The notes beneath the pieces are model-generated. The model searched no databases. It was not told where the DNA came from and was given only the letters and a program-made list of their open reading frames with translations. This document shows positions 9,830 through 17,764 of a DNA stretch of 64,000 nt, one piece after another (position 1 is the first letter of the stretch; each line of letters opens with the position of its first letter). The translations under genes and the position numbers were made by a program. This DNA is from Deltaproteobacteria bacterium. Lineage in GTDB: Bacteria > Desulfobacterota > Binatia > UTPRO1. The DNA is taken from contig JADLHM010000092.1 of assembly GCA_020848745.1 (NCBI GenBank), positions 21,406 through 85,405 on the forward strand, read 5' to 3'.

Positions 9830-10140
9830 CTGGATTTTTCGGCAACCTACCCCGGTGGGAAGCCATCCCGCGCATGCCGAAGGTCAGCGGCGCGTCACGA
9901 TCGGACCTGCTCGACCTCCCGAAGAGGGCCACCCGGTCGGCGCTGATCCCGGTCGGCTGCCCGGGTCCGCAAGTTCGGCCCAGCGAAACGCCCGCCCGCG
10001 CTGCGAGTCGTCTCGTGGGACCGCTATCGCGGCTGAGAACCCCGGACCCACATTCGGGAAAACGTCGGGCACTACGGCGCCCAACCCCTCGCCCGCGGGG
10101 CGCCTCCCGGATGGCAAGCGGCTTGCAGCACCCGCGGAAA
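9830..10140. other. Intergenic stretch without recognisable gene
   Basis: 311 nt between the tRNA and the phosphoribosyltransferase. A TTTTT run directly after the tRNA may assist termination. An inverted repeat GGCGCCC/GGGCGCC lies near the 3' end. Open frames here show no family resemblance. No second copy of the tRNA 3' end, as an integrated element would leave, was seen nearby. Confidence 0.5.
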
Positions 10141-10866
10141 ATGAGCATCGAATCGCACTTGCCGGAGGCCAGCACCGCCGCTGCCCTCTTCACGGATCGG
10201 CGCGACGCTGGCCGCCGGCTCGCCGCGCGGCTGATGCCCTTCCGCAACGAGGCGCCGGCGGTGCTGGCGTTACCCCGCGGCGGCGTCCCGGTCGGCTACG
10301 AGATCGCCCGGGCGCTCGTCGCGCCGCTCGACGTGATCGTGGTCCGGAAGCTCGGCGCCCCCGGCCAGCCGGAGCTCGGCATCGGGGCGGTGGTCGACGG
10401 CGACTCTCCGCTCGGCGTCTTGAACCAGGAGATGATGCGCGCGCTCGGCGTGTCGCAGGACTATCTCGACCACGAGGTCGCGGCGCAGCTCGCCGAGATC
10501 CGCCGCCGGCAGTCCGTCTATCGTGGCGGACGTACCCGGGTGCCGATCGCCGGCCGCACCGCGATCGTCGTCGACGACGGCCTCGCGACCGGCAGCACGA
10601 TGCGCGCGGCGCTCCGGAGCATCCGGCGCGCCGATCCAGCGCGCCTGGTGCTCGCCGTCCCGGTGGCGCCCGCCGACACCCTCTCGGAGCTCTCGAAAGA
10701 GGTCGACGAGACGATCTGCCTCGCGACGCCCGAGCCGTTCGGCGCGGTCGGCTTCTTCTATCGAGACTTCGGTCAGACGCGCGACGACGAGGTGATCCAT
10801 CTCCTCGACGCCGCGCGCCGGGCCCTGGACCCGCATGCCCGCGAAGATGCCCGAGCGGACGAATAA
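10141..10866 (+). CDS. Phosphoribosyltransferase family protein
   Basis: Cytoplasmic type I phosphoribosyltransferase fold of 241 residues. The PRPP-binding loop AIVVDDGLATGSTM is clear, and the N-terminal LALPRGGVPVGYEIA and VVRKLGAPGQPELGIGAV are typical of the ComF-like/Rv0571c group. The natural base is unknown; relatives often sit in stress or dormancy gene sets. The frame is open upstream, but the ATG chosen starts the homologous region. The stop lies inside the next gene, which overlaps by 32 nt. Confidence 0.8.
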   Translation: MSIESHLPEASTAAALFTDRRDAGRRLAARLMPFRNEAPAVLALPRGGVPVGYEIARALVAPLDVIVVRKLGAPGQPELGIGAVVDGDSPLGVLNQEMMRALGVSQDYLDHEVAAQLAEIRRRQSVYRGGRTRVPIAGRTAIVVDDGLATGSTMRAALRSIRRADPARLVLAVPVAPADTLSELSKEVDETICLATPEPFGAVGFFYRDFGQTRDDEVIHLLDAARRALDPHAREDARADE

Positions 10867-11776
10867 CGCCGCCGTCGCCGACGCCCTCGACGAGGTCGGA
10901 ACGCTCCTCGCGGCGCAGGACGCGCACCCGTCGCGCGTCGTCGCCTACCATGGCGCCGCGGAGATGGTCCGCGCCCTCCCCGAGCCGCTCGCTCCGGATG
11001 GTCGGCGCACCGGCGTCCAGCTCCCCGGCATCGGACCGAGCCTCGCCCGTGCGATCGGCGAGCTCGCGGCAACAGGGCGCCTCGGGCTGCTCGACCGCCT
11101 GCGCGGCCACGACGACGGCGAGGCGCGCCTCACGACGGTCCCCGGCATCGGCCTCGCCCTCGCCCACCGCATCCACGAAACGCTCGGAATCGAGACCCTG
11201 GAGGAGCTCGAACTCGCCGCGCGCAGCGGGCGCCTGGCGCGCGTCCCGGGCATCGGGGCGCGCCGCGCCCGCATGGTGCTGACCGATCTGCAGGCGCGCC
11301 TCGAGGCCCGTCTCGTGCGCCCCGCGCCGGCCACGGCCGAGCCGCCGGTCGCCGAGATGCTCGCGATCGACCGCGCGTACCGCGAGCGCGTCCGGGCCGG
11401 CACGCTCGTGAAGATCGCGCCGCGCCGCCTGAACCCGACCCGCGAGGCGTGGCTCCCCGTCATGCACGTCCGCCGCGGCGCCCGTGAGTACACGGCGCTC
11501 TTCTCGAATACCGCGCGCGCCCACGCGCTCAGGGCGACGCGGGACTGGGTCGTGCTCTACGTCGACGAGGACCACCACGAACGCCAGGCGACGGTCGTCA
11601 CCGAGACGCGCGGGGCGCTCGCCGGCAAGCGTGTCATCCGCGGCCGCGAGGTCGAATGCGCGGCATACTATGCGGGCGCGGCCGCGGCGGCGCGGCCCGC
11701 GGGCGCGGTCCCGCCCCGGCGTCGCGAGGACGCCGCGCCACGTCCCTCCCGGATCGACCCCTCCCCGCCCGCCTAG
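10835..11776 (+). CDS. Helix-hairpin-helix protein, PolX-type 8-kDa-like domain
   Basis: A 313-residue protein with repeated helix-hairpin-helix motifs: LPGIGPSLARAIGEL (about 65-80), VPGIGLALAHRIHE (about 102-116) and VPGIGARRARMVL (about 136-149). This arrangement resembles the N-terminal DNA-binding part of family X DNA polymerases. No nucleotidyltransferase palm with GS and DxD is present, so it should not polymerise. The C-terminal half (about 175-280) is a conserved-looking unknown domain. It overlaps the phosphoribosyltransferase gene, so both are probably co-expressed. A second ATG four codons in is an alternative start. Confidence 0.72.
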   Translation: MPAKMPERTNNAAVADALDEVGTLLAAQDAHPSRVVAYHGAAEMVRALPEPLAPDGRRTGVQLPGIGPSLARAIGELAATGRLGLLDRLRGHDDGEARLTTVPGIGLALAHRIHETLGIETLEELELAARSGRLARVPGIGARRARMVLTDLQARLEARLVRPAPATAEPPVAEMLAIDRAYRERVRAGTLVKIAPRRLNPTREAWLPVMHVRRGAREYTALFSNTARAHALRATRDWVVLYVDEDHHERQATVVTETRGALAGKRVIRGREVECAAYYAGAAAAARPAGAVPPRRREDAAPRPSRIDPSPPA

Positions 11777-11854
11777 GAGTCAGCCGGACTGAAGCCGGAC
11801 GTGCGGACGGCCGAGATCGTGCTAAGGGAACTCGTGCTCCGGAGGATCGTCGTC

Positions 11855-12796
11855 ATGCGTCGTCTGCCGATCGTCGCCTTCATCTTCTGCGCATCTCTCG
11901 CGGCATCCGCCGTGCGGGCTGCGGCGAGCGACGACGAGGCGATCGCGGCCCGCCACGGCTGGCGCTGGCTGGTCGACAAGCTCGCGGCCGACGGCGTGCC
12001 GCGCGCCGAGGCGGCGGCGGCCTTCGCCGATCCCCGCCTCCCCGCCTTCGACGGCCTCTGGTTCGCGCTCGCGCCGCGCGAGAGCAGCACCCGCTACCGC
12101 CAGCTCCGGAGCCCGGCCAGCGTGCGCGCGGCGGAGCGGTGCCGCGCTCGTTACGCCTCCGCCTTCCGGAAAGCGGAGGAGCGCGAAGGCGTTCCGGCGG
12201 GCCTCATCGCAGCGATCGTGCACGTCGAGAGTTCGTGTGGGAACGCAACCGGCTCGAGCAACGTCCTCCACCGCCTCGCCCGCCTCGCCATGGCGAACGA
12301 GCCCGCCAACCTCGCCCGCAACGTCGTCGACCACGCCGGCGAGCCGCCCGACCCGGCGATCGCAGCGGTCGTGCGCGAGCGGGCCGCCTACCTCGAGCGC
12401 ACCTTCTACCCAGAGGTCCGCGGCGTCTTCACGATGGCCGAACGGCTCCGCATCGATCCCCTCGCCATGGAAGGCTCGGGCGCCGGCGCCTTCGGCTTCC
12501 CGCAGTTCCTGCCGACGAGCTACCTCCGCTACGGCGTCGACGGCAACGACGACGGGCGCGTGAGCCTCTACGACATGGACGACGCCGCGGCCTCGTGCGC
12601 GCGCTTCCTTGCGGGAAACGGCTGGCGGGCCGGCCTCACGCTCCCCGAGCGTCGCCGCGTCATCTGGCAGTACAACCGCTCCGACGCCTACATCGACACG
12701 GTCCTCGCGCTGCACCGCCAGATCGAGGCGCCGGCGCCGGTCGAGCGGAATCCGCGCGTCGCCAGGAACGAGCTCCGTAAGCGCCGCGCCCGCTGA
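11855..12796 (+). CDS. MltB-type lytic murein transglycosylase
   Basis: Cleaves the MurNAc-GlcNAc bond of peptidoglycan, giving anhydro-muropeptides. The 313-residue precursor starts at the ATG 10 nt after GGAGG and has a signal peptide (cleavage near AVRAAAS). The MltB core is visible: IVHVESSCGNATGSSNVL carries the expected catalytic Glu. GAFGFPQFLPTSYLRYGVDG, the metal-loop-like GNDDGRVSLYDMDDA and WQYNRSDAYIDTVL follow. It lacks the lipobox of E. coli MltB, so it is probably soluble in the periplasm. Confidence 0.88.
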   Translation: MRRLPIVAFIFCASLAASAVRAAASDDEAIAARHGWRWLVDKLAADGVPRAEAAAAFADPRLPAFDGLWFALAPRESSTRYRQLRSPASVRAAERCRARYASAFRKAEEREGVPAGLIAAIVHVESSCGNATGSSNVLHRLARLAMANEPANLARNVVDHAGEPPDPAIAAVVRERAAYLERTFYPEVRGVFTMAERLRIDPLAMEGSGAGAFGFPQFLPTSYLRYGVDGNDDGRVSLYDMDDAAASCARFLAGNGWRAGLTLPERRRVIWQYNRSDAYIDTVLALHRQIEAPAPVERNPRVARNELRKRRAR

Positions 12797-12905
12797 TCCG
12801 TTCGACGGCGCCGCCGTCAAACGCACAGGAGGCCGCGCCCGTACGGCAGCGGCACCGCCAGCGCGTCGAGGAGCCCCGGCGGAGCCGCGCAACGGGGCCG
12901 TCCGT

Positions 12906-13151
12906 TCAGGACGCCGGCACTGGTTCCTCCACGATCCGACCGTTGCGGTCGAGAACGTCCTCGTGGGAGGCCTTGATGTGGTCGTACACGGCGCCACGGA
13001 GCTTCGATCCGAAGCGGCATTCGGCGCAGTAGTACATCATGCTCGGCCGCCGCGGCGGCGGCTCCGCCGCCGCCGGCTTCGGTCCACCACCGAACAGGCG
13101 GCGATACCACGGAACGCGGCCGTTCCCGGATGCGGAGCTCGTCGATGCCAT
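12906..13151 (-). CDS. Small protein with a C2H2-type zinc-finger motif
   Basis: An 81-residue protein not assigned to a known family. The ATG is preceded by AAAGGAG. The N-terminal 37 residues are basic and Pro/Gly-rich. Residues 41-63 read as Y-C-x2-C-x12-H-x4-H (C42, C45, H58, H63), the exact spacing of a classical C2H2 finger, with a hydrophobic residue (V55) three before the first His. This suggests zinc and possibly nucleic-acid binding. It converges with the transglycosylase gene. Confidence 0.75.
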   Translation of the reverse strand: MASTSSASGNGRVPWYRRLFGGGPKPAAAEPPPRRPSMMYYCAECRFGSKLRGAVYDHIKASHEDVLDRNGRIVEEPVPAS

Positions 13152-13342
13152 TGCGACTCCTTTCGCTCGCGACCACATCGTCGAAGAAACGGGGCGAGCG
13201 CGCGCAGCATACCGACGGGGGCCGCCGGGCCTAGCTGCCAGACGGTCGGAATCTCTCTGCGACTTTGGTCGGAGGCGCCCTCCACTTCCGGCCTGATGCA
13301 GGCGGGTCCGCGGACCTCCCACGGATCGCCTCCGTTGGCCGC

Positions 13343-14020
13343 TCAGCCGAGCCGGTCGCGGACGTCGACGAGCCCCGTGCGCACGGCCCAGAGCGCAAGC
13401 TCCACACGATCGCGCACCCCCAGCTTCTGGAAGACATTCGTGAGGTGCGTCTTCACCGTAACCTCGCTCACGTGCAGGCGCGTCGCCACCTCGGCGTTGC
13501 GCAACCCGCGCGCAACGTGCCGCACGACCTCGAGCTCGCGCTCCGTGAGCCCCTGCACCCCCGGCGTGCGCCACTCGGCCGTCATCGCGGCTTGCAGCTC
13601 CGGCGGCATCCATACGTGTCCCGCCTGTACGGAGCGGATCGCCCCCATGAGCGTCTCGATGGCGTAGCGCTTGAACACGACCCCGCGGACGCCGAGACGC
13701 AGCACCGCCAGCGCTTCCTCGGGCGCCTCGTTCGCCGTCACGACGACGACCCGCGTGCGCTCCGCGAGCACCGGTACGTCCGGCAGAGCGCTCCGCTCCA
13801 TCTGCAGGTCGAGGAGCAGGAGGTCCGGAACCGCGCCGGCAACGATGGCGGTGAGCTCGTCCATCGTCGCGGCCTCCCCCACGATGCGGACGTCGGACTG
13901 GAGCTCGAGCATCATGCGAAGCCCCTGGCGAAAAAGCGCGTGGTCGTCGGCGATGACCACGCGCATCGGCTCGCCCGCGCCGGAGTCCCCGTAGTCCTCG
14001 GCGCGGTGGCCGCCCGTCAT
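13343..14020 (-). CDS. NarL/LuxR-family response regulator
   Basis: A 225-residue regulator with a receiver domain (about 19-130) and a C-terminal LuxR-type helix-turn-helix (about 158-215; LTERELEVVRHVARGL and HVSEVTVKTHLTNVFQKL). D71 in LLLLDLQMER is the expected phospho-acceptor, with the acidic pair in IADDHALF and the lysine in VVFKRY. The ATG overlaps the stop of the upstream kinase (ATGA). A second start at MRVVIADDHA, 18 codons in, is possible. Confidence 0.9.
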   Translation of the reverse strand: MTGGHRAEDYGDSGAGEPMRVVIADDHALFRQGLRMMLELQSDVRIVGEAATMDELTAIVAGAVPDLLLLDLQMERSALPDVPVLAERTRVVVVTANEAPEEALAVLRLGVRGVVFKRYAIETLMGAIRSVQAGHVWMPPELQAAMTAEWRTPGVQGLTERELEVVRHVARGLRNAEVATRLHVSEVTVKTHLTNVFQKLGVRDRVELALWAVRTGLVDVRDRLG

Positions 14021-15132
14021 GCGCGCGGCAGCTCCACGATGATCTCACCTCCGCGCCGCGCTCGTTCCCCCACGCGGACGACGCCCCCGCAGTCGCGCGC
14101 CCGCGAGGCGATCGTCCAGGGAATCTCGTCCGTCCCGGCGAAGCCGACACCGTCGTCCGCAATGGTGATGCGTACGCCGTCGCCGCCGGCCGCGGCGACG
14201 ACGCGACTCGACGTGGCGCGCGCGTGCCGACGCACGTTCCGCACGCCCTCGAGCATGATCAGGAGCGCATGCTCGACGAAGATCCCCGAGCCCTCGATCT
14301 CAGCGGCCACCGTACAGCGCGGCTCGCGGCCATCCGTGTCCCCGTCGTCACGGCGACCGAGGGCCGCGAGCGAGCGTACGTACGATCGCACTTCGTCGTA
14401 CTCGCGCCGGACGCCGCACTGAAGCGCAGCGAGCTCCGTCGAGGCATCCTCCCGACGGTCACGATCGAGCAGCACCCGGCAGTTTTCGAGACGGACGTTC
14501 ACCGCGGCGAGCGCCTGCACGTAGCCGTCGTGCAAGACGCGCGCGATGCTGTGGCGTTCCGCCCGTGTCTCCGCCTCGCGCACCCGCTGCTCGCAGTCGA
14601 GCCGCCGCTGCGCGAGATACGCGACGAGCCCGCCCGTGATCGCAAGATAGATCGGCCGCATCATGAAGAGGCTGGCGCCAGAGGTATCCGAGGCAAGGAT
14701 GATCCCGAGGTAGAACGCGACGCAGGCAGTGGTCACGGCGAGGATGACGCGTGCGCCGGCTCGTGCGCCCGCGGCAAGGATCGCGAACGCAAAGAAGACG
14801 TAGGCGGGGCTGGTGGCGCCTTCCGTGACGATCGCGACGGCGACCCCGAAGAGCACATCCGCCACGACCGACAGGCGCGCTCGGCGCTCGCCCCGGGCAG
14901 GACGCGCCACGTCGAGCCTCCAGCACCCGAGGGCGTACGCCAGATGTGCACTCAGGACCGCGAGAGCCGGGCCGTCGATCATGAAGAGACCGCCGGTCAC
15001 GCGTACCCAGTGGCTCAAACTCGGCGTCGTCGGATCGATCCAGACCGAGACGATCGCCGCAACCGAGAGGATGACCCGACCGAGCACGATGTGACGCTCG
15101 ATCGGCGCCGGAGCGAGGATGACCATCGACAT
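14017..15132 (-). CDS. NarL-type sensor histidine kinase with membrane N-terminus
   Basis: A 371-residue kinase with an N-terminal integral-membrane region of several helices (about 15-180) and no obvious periplasmic sensor loop. A HisKA_3 domain follows with the phospho-accepting His in IARVLHDGYVQALA. The ATPase domain has an N-box (LEGVRNVRRHA) and G1 box (IADDGVGF), but the usual G2 box is not recognisable and is replaced by a sequence around ASRARDCGG. The start chosen is the ATG before the first hydrophobic segment. It forms a pair with the following regulator. Confidence 0.82.
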   Translation of the reverse strand: MSMVILAPAPIERHIVLGRVILSVAAIVSVWIDPTTPSLSHWVRVTGGLFMIDGPALAVLSAHLAYALGCWRLDVARPARGERRARLSVVADVLFGVAVAIVTEGATSPAYVFFAFAILAAGARAGARVILAVTTACVAFYLGIILASDTSGASLFMMRPIYLAITGGLVAYLAQRRLDCEQRVREAETRAERHSIARVLHDGYVQALAAVNVRLENCRVLLDRDRREDASTELAALQCGVRREYDEVRSYVRSLAALGRRDDGDTDGREPRCTVAAEIEGSGIFVEHALLIMLEGVRNVRRHARATSSRVVAAAGGDGVRITIADDGVGFAGTDEIPWTIASRARDCGGVVRVGERARRGGEIIVELPRA

Positions 15133-15333
15133 GCGGCCGAGACTAGCGCACTGACGGCGCGGCGCCACGCCGGTACTGGCCAGCGAAGCCGTCCGGCCCC
15201 CTACCGCTCCCGCCCGCACGCTCCTGCGGGCCTGATCGCGACCTTCCGCACCGGTCGCGGCGCACGCCGACGAAATTCCGCGGCGCACGGCCCCGTGCGC
15301 ATCGCGGTCCTCGCGCTCGAACGGCTACACGGT

Positions 15334-15996
15334 TCACGCCGGGAGCATCAGCCGATCGCACACCGCGACGACGCCCGGTAGATGGCCGACGACGCCCATC
15401 ACGGCTCGCTTCTCGGCGAACGAGTCGACCGGACCACTCAACGTCACGACACCGTTCTCGACGGCGACCGCGATCCGCCGCGTATCATGATGGGCCTGGC
15501 GCGCGAGCGCGTCCTCAATCGCCGAGCGCACCTTGCGGGAGTCGATGCGGCGCGGCGCCACCACGAGGTCGTTCACGACGTTCCGGACACCGCGCAACGC
15601 CCGCACCGCCTCCTCCGCGTCCTCGCGCTCGCGCAGGAGCTCGACGGTGCCCCCGAGCGTCACCGAGCCGCCGCTCACGGTCGAGGTGATCCGCTCGTCG
15701 GGCACGCGCACGTCCCACTGGAGCGCATGACGCACGGCGGCGGCGATCTCCGCGTCGCTGCGCTCGTCCGCTCTCGCGAGCACCGTGACGTCGTTCACGA
15801 CGTCGAGCACGCCCGGCACGCGATGCGCCGCGCGTTGCGCCGCAACCTTCTCCGCGTAGCTCCTCACCGTCCCGGTGAGCGCCACGATGCGATTGGCGAC
15901 CGCGACGTGCACGCTCACGGCATTGACCTGACTGTCCCAGGCGAGCTCGCGTCGGACCTCCTCCGCGAGCGCCTCGTCGCTTCGCAGGACGATCAT
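15334..15996 (-). CDS. Triple BON-domain protein
   Basis: A 220-residue protein composed almost entirely of three BON domains at about residues 5-72, 80-147 and 153-220. Each has the V-x-G-x-V-x-L-x-G-x-V core and ends in GV-V-V-N-D or a variant. No signal peptide is visible, unlike OsmY, so it is probably cytoplasmic. BON domains bind membranes or small ligands and are often stress-induced. The ATG is preceded by GGAGGG. Confidence 0.85.
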   Translation of the reverse strand: MIVLRSDEALAEEVRRELAWDSQVNAVSVHVAVANRIVALTGTVRSYAEKVAAQRAAHRVPGVLDVVNDVTVLARADERSDAEIAAAVRHALQWDVRVPDERITSTVSGGSVTLGGTVELLREREDAEEAVRALRGVRNVVNDLVVAPRRIDSRKVRSAIEDALARQAHHDTRRIAVAVENGVVTLSGPVDSFAEKRAVMGVVGHLPGVVAVCDRLMLPA

Positions 15997-16139
15997 CGTC
16001 GTGCCCTCCGTGCTTGGGTGAAGCGGCTTTCGTGCCAAGACGCCGGCCGCGCGCCCGCAGGGAAAGGCGGAGCGGCCTTCGCAGCGACGCGAAAGAGCCC
16101 GCGCGCCGTCGCGCCGCCGGGAAGATCGCACGCCCCGGC

Positions 16140-16415
16140 TCAGGGCGGCGGCGGTCCCGCCGCGGCGCGGAGATACGCCCGGACGTCGCGCAGGCGAGCC
16201 TCGGCGAGCACGTCCCGGAAGTGCAGCATGAGCCCGCGCTCCCGTTCGAGCATGTGAAGGAGCGCGGCGCGCGGACAGCGTCCGGCGGCGCTCGCCGGCG
16301 GCACGATCTCGTCCGTGTAGACGCCCTCCCCATCGTCGCCGTGGCAATCGGCGCAGTAGGTGTCGTAGACGCGGAAGCCGTCGCTCCGCGCAAGCGCCGG
16401 CCGCGGCCGCCCTCG
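16140..16415 (-). pseudogene. Remnant of a multihaem c-type cytochrome (C-terminal domain only)
   Basis: Translating from just after the stop of the neighbouring gene gives about 91 residues with RVYDTYCADCHGDDGEGVY. LLHMLERERGLMLHF and RLRDVRAYLRAA follow before a TGA. This matches the third domain of the triheme proteins at 39339 and 35383 (YCAACHGDDGRG, LHMLRRESGRMPHF, LRDVFAYLR). There is no start codon before the haem motif and no signal peptide. The first two haem domains are missing, so it is a decayed fragment. The usual MPHF ligand motif reads MLHF. Confidence 0.75.
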
Positions 16416-17132
16416 TCACCGGGACCCGCGGGCCTTGCCGATGGCCGTGAACGCCGCGGTTGCGGCCGCGAGCCGGCGCACCGCGAGCACGGCGAACTCG
16501 GAGCCGAGATCGAGAACCTTGATCGGCTGATACCGCTCGATGACGGCGCGATACGCGTCCTCGACGACGGCCGCGGACGCGCCGGGCGCGAGCCCGAGCG
16601 CGGCATAGGCCGTCGCGAGCGGGTCGGACGTCGGAGCCGGCGGCGCTCCGGCCGTCTCGGATGCCGCGGCGGGGCTCGTCTCGGCCCACGCCGCCGCGAC
16701 CGGCCGCGGCGCGGCCTCCCCCCGCGGCTCCGCGAGCACCGATGCCCCGGTCACCGCGGCCGCGGTCCGCACCACGTGCGCGACGATCGCCGGCGCCACG
16801 TCGAGCGCGTCGCCGATGCGGCCGAGGAGCGCGACCTCGCGCGGATCGAGCTCGCCGTCACTCGCGGCGATGTCGGCGAGCGCCGCGAGGATAGTGCCGC
16901 CGCCGTCCGGGTAGGCGTCGAGCAGCACGGCGCAGGCAGCACCGACATCGATCGGTCCGTCCACGGCGCGTGCGAGTTCGTCCCGGGTCGCGGGCTCGAG
17001 CGCCCCGAGGCCGAGCCGGACGAGCCCGGCGGCGGCGGCGATCTCGGCGCTGGTCACACGGGCGTCGGCCGCCATCACGGCCGCGGCGAGGCGCGCGATC
17101 GAACGGCGTGGATCGACAACGAGGTCCGTCAT
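16416..17132 (-). CDS. TerB-like protein with a degenerate J domain (DjlA-like)
   Basis: A 238-residue protein. Residues about 1-120 resemble TerB/DjlA helical domains (MAADARVTSAEIAAA, IAASDGELDPREVALL). A linker follows, then a J-domain-like region (about 170-235; AYAALGLAPGASAAVVEDAYR). The HPD tripeptide that J proteins use to stimulate DnaK is replaced by QPI in IERYQPIKVLDL. Co-chaperone activity is therefore doubtful; a scaffold role is possible. The cytochrome remnant continues in the same frame directly after its stop. Confidence 0.72.
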   Translation of the reverse strand: MTDLVVDPRRSIARLAAAVMAADARVTSAEIAAAAGLVRLGLGALEPATRDELARAVDGPIDVGAACAVLLDAYPDGGGTILAALADIAASDGELDPREVALLGRIGDALDVAPAIVAHVVRTAAAVTGASVLAEPRGEAAPRPVAAAWAETSPAAASETAGAPPAPTSDPLATAYAALGLAPGASAAVVEDAYRAVIERYQPIKVLDLGSEFAVLAVRRLAAATAAFTAIGKARGSR

Positions 17133-17329
17133 GCCTCCACGACAAGCGAAGCGCGTGCCAGCCTGGGAGGCACGTGGCGCCGCGGCGGTGTTCGCAATTC
17201 TGGCAAGAAAACGGCGGCGTGCTTCCCGAAGAACCGGACGTCGGGCCCGCGGCGTCCGCGAGGCGTCGCCATCCGGACGCGGCGCGCTCGTTGCCGTGCG
17301 GGCCCCTCGTCCTCTATAGCTCCACGTCC

Positions 17330-17764
17330 ATGGACTCCCGGATCCGCGCGCGCCTCGTCTTCCACGGGGCGGTCGTCGTCCTGCTCGGCCTGCTCGCCGG
17401 CTTCCCGCACGCGTTCGTCCTGACCGGCCAGATCGCCGGCGAGGAGCGCGCCTGGCGCATGGCGCACCTCGAAGGACTCCTGAACGGCATGCTGACCATG
17501 CTCGCGGGCGCCGTCGGCGGATCGCTCGTGCTCTCGGCGAGCCAGCAGCGCTGGCTCGTCTGGTCGCTCGCCGCCGCCGCCTACGGCAACGTGGTCGCCT
17601 CGGTGCTCGGCGCGACCTTCAGCGTGCGCGGCCTGGCGCTCGCCGCGCCGCCCGCGAACGCGATCGTGAACCTGCTCTTCTGGCTCGCGATCGTCGGCGT
17701 GTTCGTCGGCGTCGGGCTGCTCGTCGCCGGCGCCGCGGCCGCCGTCCACGCCGGGCGACGCTAG
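17330..17764 (+). CDS. Four-helix membrane protein, styrene-oxide isomerase / hydroxylaminobenzene mutase-like
   Basis: A 144-residue integral-membrane protein with four hydrophobic segments (about 10-32, 48-70, 75-95, 110-138). The motif AHLEGLLNGML at about 44-54 and the preceding LLGLLAGFPHAF resemble the styrene-oxide isomerase / hydroxylaminobenzene mutase family. The substrate cannot be inferred. No clear ribosome site precedes the ATG. Its 3' end overlaps that of the convergent corA gene by four bases. Confidence 0.65.
   Translation: MDSRIRARLVFHGAVVVLLGLLAGFPHAFVLTGQIAGEERAWRMAHLEGLLNGMLTMLAGAVGGSLVLSASQQRWLVWSLAAAAYGNVVASVLGATFSVRGLALAAPPANAIVNLLFWLAIVGVFVGVGLLVAGAAAAVHAGRR

Noticed and set aside
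9830..10140. Integration site downstream of tRNA-Leu
   Set aside because: No repeat of the tRNA 3' end and no integrase in the following sequence.
17133..17329. N-terminal extension of the four-helix membrane protein
   Set aside because: The frame is open but Arg/Pro-rich, with no family similarity; the ATG at 17330 starts the conserved hydrophobic region.
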